Below are positions 6,742-14,727 of a stretch of 17,072 nt of DNA, piece after piece. The translations under genes were made by a program, and so were the position numbers. The stretch comes from Mariprofundaceae bacterium. GTDB taxonomy: Bacteria > Pseudomonadota > Zetaproteobacteria > Mariprofundales > Mariprofundaceae. The notes beneath the pieces are model-generated. The model did no database searches. It saw only the letters and a program-made list of their open reading frames with translations, and was not told the origin of the DNA. Numbering within the stretch: position 1 is the first letter of the stretch; every line of letters begins with the position of its first letter. The stretch covers positions 1-17,072 of the forward strand of contig WFOJ01000089.1 of assembly GCA_015488125.1 (NCBI GenBank). Direction: 5' to 3'.

Positions 6742-8435
6742 GTCAGTCCCGACTTGGCGATATCTTGTTGCGCAAAAAGGCAATCAGTAAGGAAGACCTG
6801 GAAAACGCTTACCGCAATATGAAGCTGGCGGGTACGTCATTGATCACCGAACTGATCAAAGCCAACGTCTTTGATGAGGAGACACTGGCCAATTTTATTG
6901 CCAAGGCCTACGGGCGTCCACGCGTGGATCTCGACAAAATTGAAATCCCGCCAAATCTGACCAAAATCCCGATTGATATTCTGCGCAAGAATGTGGCGCT
7001 GCCATTGCGACGGCGTGGCAACAACATCACCATGGCGCTGGCAGACCCCTATAACATCAATGCCCTGGACGAAATGGCCTTTATTTGCGGTGGTCAGATT
7101 GATGTGGTCATTGCCACAGAGGAAGCGATTCTCAACAAGCTGGATGAAATCGGTGGCACAGGCCAACAATTGGAAGACGTCATGGGTGAGCTTGGCGCCA
7201 ATGACATGGAGGTGGTGGACACCAGCGATACGGCGATTGATGCTGCCAGCGTAGCGGCTGAAACCGAGGCTGCACCGGTTGTCAAACTGGTGAACCTGAT
7301 CTTGCTTGACGCCATCAAGCGCGGCGCTTCCGATATTCATATCGAGCCTTATGAAACGCTGGTGCGCGTGCGCTATCGCATGGATGGCGTGTTACAGGAG
7401 ATTATGCGCCCGCCGATGAAGATGCGTGACGCCATTGTCTCTCGTATCAAAATTCAGGCCAGACTGGATATTGCCGAGCGCCGAGTACCACAGGACGGAC
7501 GCATCAAATTGCGTTTATCCAAGGCCAAAACGGTGGATTTCCGTGTCTCGGTATTGCCGACGCTGTTTGGCGAAAAAGTAGTCATGCGCCTGCTTGACCC
7601 TTCCAATCTGCAGCTGGATATGGCCAAACTCGGTTACGAGGAAGAAGACCTGAAACACTTCAAGGAACAGGTGCATCAACCTTACGGCATGGTGCTGGTA
7701 ACCGGACCGACGGGTTCAGGTAAAACGGTGAGCCTGTATTCGGCAGTAGCAGAAATCAACCAGCCAGGCGTGAATATTTGCACTGCAGAAGACCCGGTTG
7801 AATTCAACTTCATGGGTATTAATCAGGTCAACGTGAATCCGGCTGTTGGCATGGATTTCCCGGCGGCGCTGAAGTCATTCTTGCGTCAGGATCCGGATAT
7901 TATTCTGATCGGTGAAATTCGCGATTACGATACCGCAGCTATTGGCATCAAGGCGGCGTTGACCGGCCATCTGGTGCTGGCAACGCTGCACACCAATGAT
8001 GCCCCCTCGACCATGACGCGCCTGGTCAATATGGGCATTGAAAATTTTCTTGTGGGTTCTGCGGTGAACCTGGTGACTGCCCAACGCCTGGGGCGCAGAA
8101 CCTGTAGTCAGTGCAAGGAACCTGTTGATATACCTGCCAAGGCGTTGATTGCCGCTGGTGTGCCAAAACACGAAATAGGAACCTTTCAACCCATGCAAGG
8201 GAAAGGCTGCAGTGTCTGTAATGGCACAGGCTATAAGGGCCGCGTGGGTATTTACCAGGTGATGCCGGTGTATGAGCCGATCCGTGAAGCCGTATATGCT
8301 GGCAAAAACTCGGATGAAATTAATGAAATTGCTATTTCCCTCGGGGTGAAAACACTGCGTATGGCAGCGCTGAACAAGGTGAAAGAAGGCGTGCTTTCAC
8401 TGGAAGAATGTCTTCGTGTAACGGTGGGTGACTAA
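6738..8435 (+). CDS. pilB: Type IV pilus assembly ATPase PilB
   Basis: The extension motor of type IV pili, a hexameric cytoplasmic ATPase that drives pilin polymerisation from the inner membrane. The 565 residues match the usual PilB length. An N-terminal MshEN/GspE-N domain (about 1-150, beginning SQSRLGDILLRKKAIS) is followed by the secretion ATPase core: Walker A GPTGSGKT (323-330), Asp box TAEDPVE, Walker B DIILIGEIRD (E393 in the catalytic position) and His box TGHLVLATLHTND. A tetracysteine zinc site is present (C456, C459, C491, C494), a PilB/GspE feature usually absent from the retraction ATPase PilT. GGAG at 6726-6729 serves as ribosome binding site. The start overlaps the aroE stop and the end overlaps pilC. 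GspE of type II secretion is the main alternative; the linked pilS/pilR argues for pili. Confidence 0.96.
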   Translation: MSQSRLGDILLRKKAISKEDLENAYRNMKLAGTSLITELIKANVFDEETLANFIAKAYGRPRVDLDKIEIPPNLTKIPIDILRKNVALPLRRRGNNITMALADPYNINALDEMAFICGGQIDVVIATEEAILNKLDEIGGTGQQLEDVMGELGANDMEVVDTSDTAIDAASVAAETEAAPVVKLVNLILLDAIKRGASDIHIEPYETLVRVRYRMDGVLQEIMRPPMKMRDAIVSRIKIQARLDIAERRVPQDGRIKLRLSKAKTVDFRVSVLPTLFGEKVVMRLLDPSNLQLDMAKLGYEEEDLKHFKEQVHQPYGMVLVTGPTGSGKTVSLYSAVAEINQPGVNICTAEDPVEFNFMGINQVNVNPAVGMDFPAALKSFLRQDPDIILIGEIRDYDTAAIGIKAALTGHLVLATLHTNDAPSTMTRLVNMGIENFLVGSAVNLVTAQRLGRRTCSQCKEPVDIPAKALIAAGVPKHEIGTFQPMQGKGCSVCNGTGYKGRVGIYQVMPVYEPIREAVYAGKNSDEINEIAISLGVKTLRMAALNKVKEGVLSLEECLRVTVGD

Positions 8436-9628
8436 TGCCTGTATTTTTATGGGAAGCAAAAACCAAGGATGGCACCAAAAAAAGCGGTGAAATCGAAGCC
8501 GATAACAAGATTGTTGTTCAGGCTTCATTGCGCCGTCAGCGGCTGGTGGATATCAAGGTCAAAAAGAAACCGGTTGAGATTGTGCTGTTTCCGGAGAAAG
8601 TCGATGAGAAGGATATTTCCATCTTTTTCCGTCAGCTTTCAACCATGATTGATGCCGGCCTGCCACTGGTTCAGTGTTTTGAAATGGCTGAAAAAGGAAC
8701 GGATAAACGCTCGCTGATCGATTTATTGCGCGGTGTACGGGAAGAACTGGAGAGCGGTACGCCGCTGGGCGAATCGTTGCGCAAATTTCCCAAGGAGTTT
8801 GATCGCCTGACCTGTGCGCTGGTAGAAGCCGGTGAGCAGGGTGGTATTCTGGATACGATTTTATTGCGTCTTTGCGATTACAAGGAAAAAGCACTGGCGC
8901 TAAAGTCCAAAATTAAATCAGCCATGGTCTATCCAATTTCCATCATGGTGGTGGCCTTTGCGGTCACTGCGATTCTGATGATTTTTGTAATTCCGGTGTT
9001 TGGCGAAATGTTTGCCAGCTTTGGCAAGGAATTGCCATTGCCGACGCAGATCACCATGAAAATTTCGGATTATTTTGTTGAGTACTGGTATGCCGTGGTT
9101 GGTATCCCCATCGCCCTGGTATATAGCATCAAAATGCTGTACGGCACCCCGCAGGGCAGGCTACAGCTCGACCGTCTGATGCTGAACCTTCCGGCACTGG
9201 GTGATGTGTTACGAAAGGGCGCTGTCGCCCGTTTTTGCCGCACATTTGCCACGCTCTCTTCGGCGGGAGTACCGATTCTTGAATCGCTTGATACAGTGGC
9301 AGAAACAGCAGGCAATGTGGTGATTGAAAACGTTATTCTTTCCTGCAAGGAATCGATCAGTCAGGGTCAGACGCTGGTCGGGCCACTGGAAGAAAGCGGA
9401 ATTTTTCCGGTAATGGTCACACAAATGATTTCCATTGGCGAACAAACAGGCACGCTGGAAAGCATGCTTAGCAAAATTGCCGACTTTTATGAGGAAGAAG
9501 TCGATACCGCTGTTGATGGCATGACGGCGCTGATGGAGCCGGCGATTATGGCGTTTCTCGGCGTGGTGATCGGTGGTCTGGTGATTTCCATGTATCTGCC
9601 GATTTTCAGTATGGCCTCAGGTATTTGA
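8435..9628 (+). CDS. pilC: Type IV pilus inner-membrane platform protein PilC
   Basis: PilC is the polytopic inner-membrane platform that couples PilB to the growing pilus base. The 397-residue protein has the duplicated GspF architecture: a short N-terminal segment (VFLWEAKTKDGTKKSGEIEA), a first T2SSF domain at about 65-190 (ISIFFRQLSTMIDAGLPL and the EAGEQGGILD signature), two membrane segments near 165-190 and 212-235, then a second domain (FCRTFATLSSAGVPILE and SIGEQTGTLE), and a C-terminal membrane helix at about 370-392. Its ATG overlaps the pilB TAA by one base (TAATG), indicating translational coupling. The pair of domains and the gene order are standard for type IVa pili. GspF of type II secretion is the alternative but less likely given neighbours. 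A 48-base gap follows, without a terminator. Confidence 0.95.
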   Translation: MPVFLWEAKTKDGTKKSGEIEADNKIVVQASLRRQRLVDIKVKKKPVEIVLFPEKVDEKDISIFFRQLSTMIDAGLPLVQCFEMAEKGTDKRSLIDLLRGVREELESGTPLGESLRKFPKEFDRLTCALVEAGEQGGILDTILLRLCDYKEKALALKSKIKSAMVYPISIMVVAFAVTAILMIFVIPVFGEMFASFGKELPLPTQITMKISDYFVEYWYAVVGIPIALVYSIKMLYGTPQGRLQLDRLMLNLPALGDVLRKGAVARFCRTFATLSSAGVPILESLDTVAETAGNVVIENVILSCKESISQGQTLVGPLEESGIFPVMVTQMISIGEQTGTLESMLSKIADFYEEEVDTAVDGMTALMEPAIMAFLGVVIGGLVISMYLPIFSMASGI

Positions 9629-9676
9629 CGAAGCAACAGAACGTATTCGACAGTAACACGCCACGATGATGGCGGG

Positions 9677-11323
9677 ATGTTTTCACCCACGATGGAACAA
9701 CAACTGACTCGACTTTCCCGGCATCGCATGTTGTACCTATTGCTATGGCGTAGTCTGGCGATGCTGTCGGTGATGGGGATTGCCCTTTGGGTTTATTATC
9801 CATCCGCGCCTCACCTTCAACGGCAGGGGCTGCTGGCGTTGTGTGTTCTCGCCTTGTTGCTGGCTGCGGCGCAGGGCGCAATCATCTGGCGGCGCTGGCA
9901 TATTGCAGCCCAGTTATTGTGCCAATTTGGTGCTGACACCTTGTTGGTATCGCTGCTGGTGTTTCTCAGCGGCGGCATTCACAGCCCTTTTATCTTGTTG
10001 TTTGGCCTTGTCATTGTAGCCAACGGCATTCAGGCTCATGCCTTGTCCGTGGTGGTAGTCAGTATTGCCGCCTGCGCAGGCTATTTGTTGGCTATTCATG
10101 CTTATGCCTGGGTACTTAACGACCCCCTGACCGACGATAGTACGCTGAAAATCCTGCTGCAGGTATCCATTTTACTCCTCGTTGGTGGTATTATGGCTGC
10201 CATCGCCAACCGTCATGCCGGACTTGCCCGACAAAGCGACCAAGTGGTGCGCCAACATCAAAACCTGCAGCGCATGCACCATCAGGTGATGTCCTCCATG
10301 TCTGAGGGCATGGTGGTGTTGGATCGCTTTCTGGTGATTCAGGATTACAATGAGGCAGCCCACCGGATTTTTGCGCATGCGGCCAGCGTTGGCATGCATA
10401 TCCGTCAGTTATCCATCCTGCCAGAAGCAATTGCGCGACAATTACAAAACAATCAACTGGATGCTTTTCAGTGTGACTGGTTTTATCAGGGCAACAACTA
10501 TCTGATTCAGGTTAACCGGTTGCCGGAAAACGGTAATCTTGCCTGTTGGTTGATCAGCTTCGTGGATGTAACCGCCATGAAGCAGCTAGAGGCCCGGCTG
10601 ATGGAGCAGGACAAACTGGCGGCACTCGGACGCATGGCAGCCATGCTGGCGCATGAGTTGCGTAATCCCATGCACACCATGAGTCAGGCCGTGGATCTAC
10701 TGGTAAGGCTACCCGAAGAAAAACGCGAACCAGTTCACCGGATTCTTCACGAAGAAATTCACCGCCTGGATCGCCTGGTCAGGGATATGCTGGATTACAC
10801 CCGGCCTCTCCAGCCACGGCCAACGCGCATCAATATGGCCAAGCTGATTACGCAGTCGCTGCAACAGGAAGACGCAGAGGGAGAGAAACATGTTCAGGTG
10901 GAGTGCGGGGACATCGTGGTCAATGAAGACCCCGGACACCTGCGTTTGGTATTGGATAATTTACTACGCAATGCTTTGCAGGCCAGTCCAACTATTGGTA
11001 GTGTGCGTATTCGCTGCGTACAGAACGATACGAAACAATGGCAACTTAGCGTTGAGGATCAGGGGCCGGGTGTTGATCCTTCCATTGAGCATAATATGTT
11101 CGAACCATTTAGCAGCTGGCGGCATGGTGGTATCGGGCTTGGCCTGGCAACTGTCTGGCAGGCTTGTCAGGCCAATGGCTGGCAGATCAGCTACCGGCAT
11201 CAACAAGGTTTCACTGTTTTTTGCGTCCGTTCAGCGCCTCCGGCAACACAAGGCCAGGAGACGGCTTTCTTGCATAGCGGCAAAATGCAGATTGCGACAA
11301 CACAACGGCTAACAGAGGCATGA
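9677..11323 (+). CDS. pilS: Sensor histidine kinase PilS (6-TM type)
   Basis: A 548-residue membrane histidine kinase resembling PilS, which in Pseudomonas senses pilin in the inner membrane and phosphorylates PilR. The first about 180 residues are hydrophobic with about six membrane segments, including the FLSGGIHSPF stretch characteristic of PilS. A PAS-like region (about 190-305) comes next, then the phosphoacceptor helix MLAHELRNPMHTMSQ with H326, the N box DNLLRNALQASP, G1 box EDQGPGVD and G2 box GGIGLGLAT. All key kinase residues are present. ATG 9677 is used; ATG 9692 (N-terminus MEQQLTRLSRHR) is a close alternative, and neither has a well-placed ribosome binding site. The stop lies next to pilR. 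A generic NtrB-like kinase is the alternative, but the location between pilC and pilR-pilD supports PilS. Confidence 0.9.
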   Translation: MFSPTMEQQLTRLSRHRMLYLLLWRSLAMLSVMGIALWVYYPSAPHLQRQGLLALCVLALLLAAAQGAIIWRRWHIAAQLLCQFGADTLLVSLLVFLSGGIHSPFILLFGLVIVANGIQAHALSVVVVSIAACAGYLLAIHAYAWVLNDPLTDDSTLKILLQVSILLLVGGIMAAIANRHAGLARQSDQVVRQHQNLQRMHHQVMSSMSEGMVVLDRFLVIQDYNEAAHRIFAHAASVGMHIRQLSILPEAIARQLQNNQLDAFQCDWFYQGNNYLIQVNRLPENGNLACWLISFVDVTAMKQLEARLMEQDKLAALGRMAAMLAHELRNPMHTMSQAVDLLVRLPEEKREPVHRILHEEIHRLDRLVRDMLDYTRPLQPRPTRINMAKLITQSLQQEDAEGEKHVQVECGDIVVNEDPGHLRLVLDNLLRNALQASPTIGSVRIRCVQNDTKQWQLSVEDQGPGVDPSIEHNMFEPFSSWRHGGIGLGLATVWQACQANGWQISYRHQQGFTVFCVRSAPPATQGQETAFLHSGKMQIATTQRLTEA

Positions 11324-11325
11324 TA

Positions 11326-12675
11326 ATGGCGGATATTTTACTTGTCGAAGATGAACGCAATGCCCGACAGGTGATTGCCATGGGACTGGAAGCATCCGGT
11401 CATCGCGTCACTTGCTGCGCCAGCGCTCACGAGGCGTTGCCGGTGATTGCGCAACGGCATTTTGATATTGTGCTTACTGATCTTCGCATGGAAGGAAGAG
11501 ATGCAGGCCTTGATGTGGTGAAAGCTGCCGCAGCCAAAAAACCAGCCCCCGCAACGCTGTTGATTACCGCCTATGCCAGTACGGAAACAGCCGTGGATGC
11601 CATGCGTTTCGGCGCCTTTGATTACCTGACCAAGCCTGTTTCCATGGACGAACTGGACGATGCGATTCACCGTGCCATGACGCAGCAGCACGTACCACTG
11701 ATCGAAAACCAACAGGTCGAAGAGAAAACATCTTCATTACTGATTGGAAATTCGCCGGTTATGCAACGTATTCGCGAACGTTTACAGCGTGCGGCGCGGC
11801 GTGATGTCACCGTATTACTCACGGGTGAATCAGGCACAGGCAAGGAAGTGGCAGCGCGTTTTGTGCATCAACATTCTTCCCGCGCCAGCCAACCTTTTAT
11901 CCCTGTTCATTGTGCCGCGATTCCTGAAGGGCTGTTTGAGTCCGAATTATTTGGTCATTGCAAGGGTGCCTTTACCAGTGCCGATGCCGATCGCAAGGGA
12001 TTGGTGGAGGCAGCACATGGCGGCACATTATTTCTTGACGAGATCGGTGAAATGCCGCTGAGTATCCAGGTGAAATTATTGCGTTTGTTACAGGAGCATC
12101 GTTTTCGCCGCGTCGGTGAAGATATCGAACGTGATGCTGACGTGCGTATCCTGGCAGCGACCAACCGAGATCTGGCTGAAGAAGTCAATCAGGGAACATT
12201 TCGTGAGGATCTGTTTTATCGCCTGAACGTTGTGCCGGTGCATCTACCACCATTGCGTCAACGCAGGGAAGACATCCCCCTGCTGGTACAATCATTGCTG
12301 GAGCGCATGGGTGAAAACATACGTGTTGATGACAAAACCATGCAACAACTATGCCAACTACCGCTAAAAGGCAATGTACGCGAACTGGAAAACCTGCTAC
12401 AGCGTCTGCTGGCGCTATCGGATGAGGGCACATTGGACCTCTCAATCCTTGATGAGGAAACACCGCTGCCGAATGTTTCGACACATGCTTCCATACTTGA
12501 TCATATCCGCCTAAGCGGCAATAACCTGGATGATGTGCTGGAAGACATTGAACGTAAACTGATTGCCGAAGCGCTTGAACGAACCGACAATAATGCAACA
12601 CTAGCTGCCAAAGAGCTGGGTATCAGCTTCCGCTCCATGCGTTATCGTCTGAAAAAACTTGGTTTGAGGGAATAA
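11326..12675 (+). CDS. pilR: Sigma54-type response regulator PilR (NtrC family), with GAFTSA loop
   Basis: PilR, once phosphorylated by PilS, activates sigma54 promoters, classically that of the major pilin. The 449 residues comprise a receiver domain (LLVEDE acid pocket, D52 as phosphoacceptor in LTDLRM, K103 in LTKPV), an AAA+ domain (Walker A GESGTGKE from G167, LFLDEIGEM Walker B, ATNRDL sensor, REDLFYRLNV), and a C-terminal Fis-type helix-turn-helix (about 400-447, LAAKELGISFRSMRYRLKKLGL). The sigma54-contact loop reads GAFTSA at 214-219 (Ser218) instead of the usual GAFTGA. ATG 11326 is chosen because AGAGG at 11314-11318 is seven bases upstream; an ATG at 11320 overlaps the pilS stop but is only one base from that site. 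No pilin gene or clear -24/-12 promoter was seen in the window. Confidence 0.92.
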   Translation: MADILLVEDERNARQVIAMGLEASGHRVTCCASAHEALPVIAQRHFDIVLTDLRMEGRDAGLDVVKAAAAKKPAPATLLITAYASTETAVDAMRFGAFDYLTKPVSMDELDDAIHRAMTQQHVPLIENQQVEEKTSSLLIGNSPVMQRIRERLQRAARRDVTVLLTGESGTGKEVAARFVHQHSSRASQPFIPVHCAAIPEGLFESELFGHCKGAFTSADADRKGLVEAAHGGTLFLDEIGEMPLSIQVKLLRLLQEHRFRRVGEDIERDADVRILAATNRDLAEEVNQGTFREDLFYRLNVVPVHLPPLRQRREDIPLLVQSLLERMGENIRVDDKTMQQLCQLPLKGNVRELENLLQRLLALSDEGTLDLSILDEETPLPNVSTHASILDHIRLSGNNLDDVLEDIERKLIAEALERTDNNATLAAKELGISFRSMRYRLKKLGLRE

Positions 12676-12678
12676 AGA

Positions 12679-13455
12679 GTGGATGTTGACCAGGCATATT
12701 TTATCGGCCTTTGTGGCCTGATCGGTTTAATGATCGGCAGTTTCTGCAATGTATGCGTGCATCGCATTCCCCGGGGAGAATCCATCATCTGGCCAGGCAG
12801 TCATTGCCCCCGGTGCCAGCAGGCAATTGCCTGGTACGATAATATTCCCTTGCTCTCCTGGCTGCTGCTGGGCGGGCGCTGTCGTCATTGTTCGGGGGCT
12901 ATCTCCGGGCGCTACCCCTTGCTGGAAGCGCTGGTCGGCCTAAGCTGGGCCTGGCTTGCCTGGGCAACAGGGCCAACGCCGGTGCTGGCGGAAGCCTTGG
13001 TGCTAATGACCTGGCTGTGGGTGTTAACACTGATTGATCTGGAAACCATGTTGTTGCCGGATAAACTGACATTCTCCGGTATGGCACTGGGGCTGTTGTT
13101 CTCTGCCTGGTTTGATCGTCTGCCGTCAGCACTGATCGGCGCCGTGGCAGGGTATGGTTTTTTCTGGCTGATTGCCTGGGCTTATCGGCAACTGGCTGGG
13201 CGCGAAGGCATGGGAGGCGGCGATTTCAAATTATTAGCCATGCTTGGCGCTTTCATGGGCTGGCAGGCGCTGCCGTTTATTGTGTTTTTTGCGTCATTAA
13301 GCGGCACGATAATCGGTGGTGCTGCACTGTTATTGCGCGGAAAGCAAATGCAGGCTGAAATTCCCTTCGGGCCTTTTCTCGCCGCTGCCGGTGCCATCTG
13401 GTATTTGTGGCAGACAGAGTTGCTCGCCTGGTGGCAGGGGTGGTTGCAGGGATGA
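12679..13455 (+). CDS. pilD: Prepilin peptidase / N-methyltransferase PilD
   Basis: PilD cleaves the leader of type IV prepilins and N-methylates the new terminal residue; it is a polytopic inner-membrane aspartic protease. The 258-residue protein contains the N-terminal methyltransferase domain with the zinc-type cysteine pairs C43/C46 and C68/C71 and the conserved GSFCNVCVHRIPRGES and SGRYPLLE segments. The catalytic aspartates are D120 (LIDLETMLLPDKLT) and D182 in GGGDFKLL, matching the GxGD protease pattern. The start is GTG 12679, supported by GAGGGA at 12666-12671 inside the end of pilR; no suitable in-frame ATG exists nearby. It probably also serves any type II secretion pseudopilins in the cell. 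Its stop overlaps the ATG of the following RseC-family gene (ATGA), extending the operon. Confidence 0.95.
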   Translation: MDVDQAYFIGLCGLIGLMIGSFCNVCVHRIPRGESIIWPGSHCPRCQQAIAWYDNIPLLSWLLLGGRCRHCSGAISGRYPLLEALVGLSWAWLAWATGPTPVLAEALVLMTWLWVLTLIDLETMLLPDKLTFSGMALGLLFSAWFDRLPSALIGAVAGYGFFWLIAWAYRQLAGREGMGGGDFKLLAMLGAFMGWQALPFIVFFASLSGTIIGGAALLLRGKQMQAEIPFGPFLAAAGAIWYLWQTELLAWWQGWLQG

Positions 13456-13886
13456 AACAATATGCTGTTGTAACAGCACTGATGGATGGTGATGCCATGG
13501 TCAGCGGTGAACGCCAGTCAGCCTGCGGTGGCTGCGCAGGCAAAAGTGCCTGCGGTACGCTGGGCAGCTGGAACAAGCGTCCTGTCAGTATGCGGGTACA
13601 CAACCTGGCAGGCGCCAGAATCGGTGACAAGGTGGAGATTGAAGTTGATGATCAGCTGATGCTCAAAGCCAGCTTTCGTCTTTATATCCTACCTCTGCTG
13701 GCATTTTTTTTATTCGGAGGCATCGGCTGGCTACTGTTTCAACAAGAGACCCTGGCCATTGTTTCGGGAGCAGGGGGCATTGCCCTGTGCTATGCCTGGA
13801 TTCGTCATCAGGATCGCCATCTGCCGCCAGCCATGGCCAGAATTACCGCTGTGGTGGAATCAGCGCATTTGAATTTCGCGAAGTAG
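13452..13886 (+). CDS. RseC/MucC-family membrane protein (SoxR-reducing system type)
   Basis: A 144-residue protein of the RseC/MucC family. The N-terminus carries the family's cysteine cluster, C25, C28 and C34 (ACGGCAGKSACG), followed by a small beta-rich region (RVHNLAGARIGDKVEIEV) and two membrane helices at about 76-95 and 98-115 (LPLLAFFLFGGIGWLLF, then AIVSGAGGIALCYAWI). RseC proteins have been linked to reduction of the SoxR iron-sulfur cluster with Rsx/Rnf and to sigma-E regulation; neither rnf nor rpoE/rseAB genes are nearby, so its job here is inferred only from homology. The frame is open upstream, but ATG 13452 is chosen because it overlaps the pilD stop as ATGA and begins the conserved N-terminus. 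Its last 27 bases overlap the convergent phosphatase gene. Confidence 0.82.
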   Translation: MKQYAVVTALMDGDAMVSGERQSACGGCAGKSACGTLGSWNKRPVSMRVHNLAGARIGDKVEIEVDDQLMLKASFRLYILPLLAFFLFGGIGWLLFQQETLAIVSGAGGIALCYAWIRHQDRHLPPAMARITAVVESAHLNFAK

Positions 13887-14702
13887 CCTCAGTTGCAGGC
13901 TGCTATCGCAGGCGGCAACGATGCTGCTGCTTAATTGCGCTGAAGCGAACGGTGATTGACCGGAGAAATCATTGACCATGCAGCCAGCTTCGCTACACAA
14001 CAAGGCACCGGCGGCATAATCCCATAGCCGTTGCCCGCCATGAATCATAAAACTGCCACGGCCTGCCGCCAGCCAGGCCCATTCCAGCGCGCAACTGCCA
14101 AGGTTGCGCTGACTGCGATACAGGCTAGGCGTGACGAGGCGCTGACGCACTGTTTCGCTCAGGCGTTTGAAATCGACAAAGCCGGTAGCCTCGGCCAGCG
14201 TACTGCTGCTGGTGGCCAACGGCAGGCGACGACCATTGAGGCATACACCGCCGCCCTGTGTGGCGCTGAAGGTTTCCCGGCGAATGGGATCATGCACCCA
14301 TGCCATGCAAGGTTTACCCTGATGAACCAAGGCAAGCGAGATGCTGAACAGCGGAATATTGCCGGCAAAATTACCCGTGCCATCCAGCGGATCAAGACAC
14401 CAGTAGGTGCCTTGTGATTGCAGGCAGGCCAGTTGCTCAGTCTCCTCCATTTCCTCACCGAGAAAGCCGATGGACTGTTGCGGCAAGCGCTGATCGCACC
14501 ATGCGGCCAGTTGCTGTTGCAATTGCTGCTGACAACGCACATCCGCTTCTGTGACAATGGATGCATCCGCCTTGTGCTGACGCCATAAATCCTGCTGCCG
14601 GGCAAACATGGGCAGCAGGATTTGTTGCCCTGCCTGATGCAATAGTGAAGCGATGTGGTGAACATCAATCGCCGCCATCAGCTTCGTCAGCGTCTGGCTC
14701 AT
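13860..14702 (-). CDS. Inositol monophosphatase family protein
   Basis: A 280-residue metal-dependent phosphatase of the inositol monophosphatase/SuhB/HisN/CysQ superfamily. All signature metal ligands are visible: E83-E84 in GFLGEEME, the DPLDGT motif with D104, D107 and T109, and WDYAAG with D228 near the C-terminus. Substrates in the family include inositol phosphates, histidinol phosphate, fructose bisphosphate and 3'-phosphoadenosine 5'-phosphate; the sequence alone does not choose among them. The frame is open upstream into purH, but ATG 14702 is preferred because it lies 25 bases after the purH stop and gives a normal N-terminus. No good ribosome binding site is present, so translation may be coupled to purH. 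Its 3' end overlaps the convergent RseC-family gene by 27 bases. Confidence 0.88.
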   Translation of the reverse strand: MSQTLTKLMAAIDVHHIASLLHQAGQQILLPMFARQQDLWRQHKADASIVTEADVRCQQQLQQQLAAWCDQRLPQQSIGFLGEEMEETEQLACLQSQGTYWCLDPLDGTGNFAGNIPLFSISLALVHQGKPCMAWVHDPIRRETFSATQGGGVCLNGRRLPLATSSSTLAEATGFVDFKRLSETVRQRLVTPSLYRSQRNLGSCALEWAWLAAGRGSFMIHGGQRLWDYAAGALLCSEAGCMVNDFSGQSPFASAQLSSSIVAACDSSLQLRLLREIQMR

Positions 14703-14727
14703 CGATGAACCATGTACAAGCGCGGCA

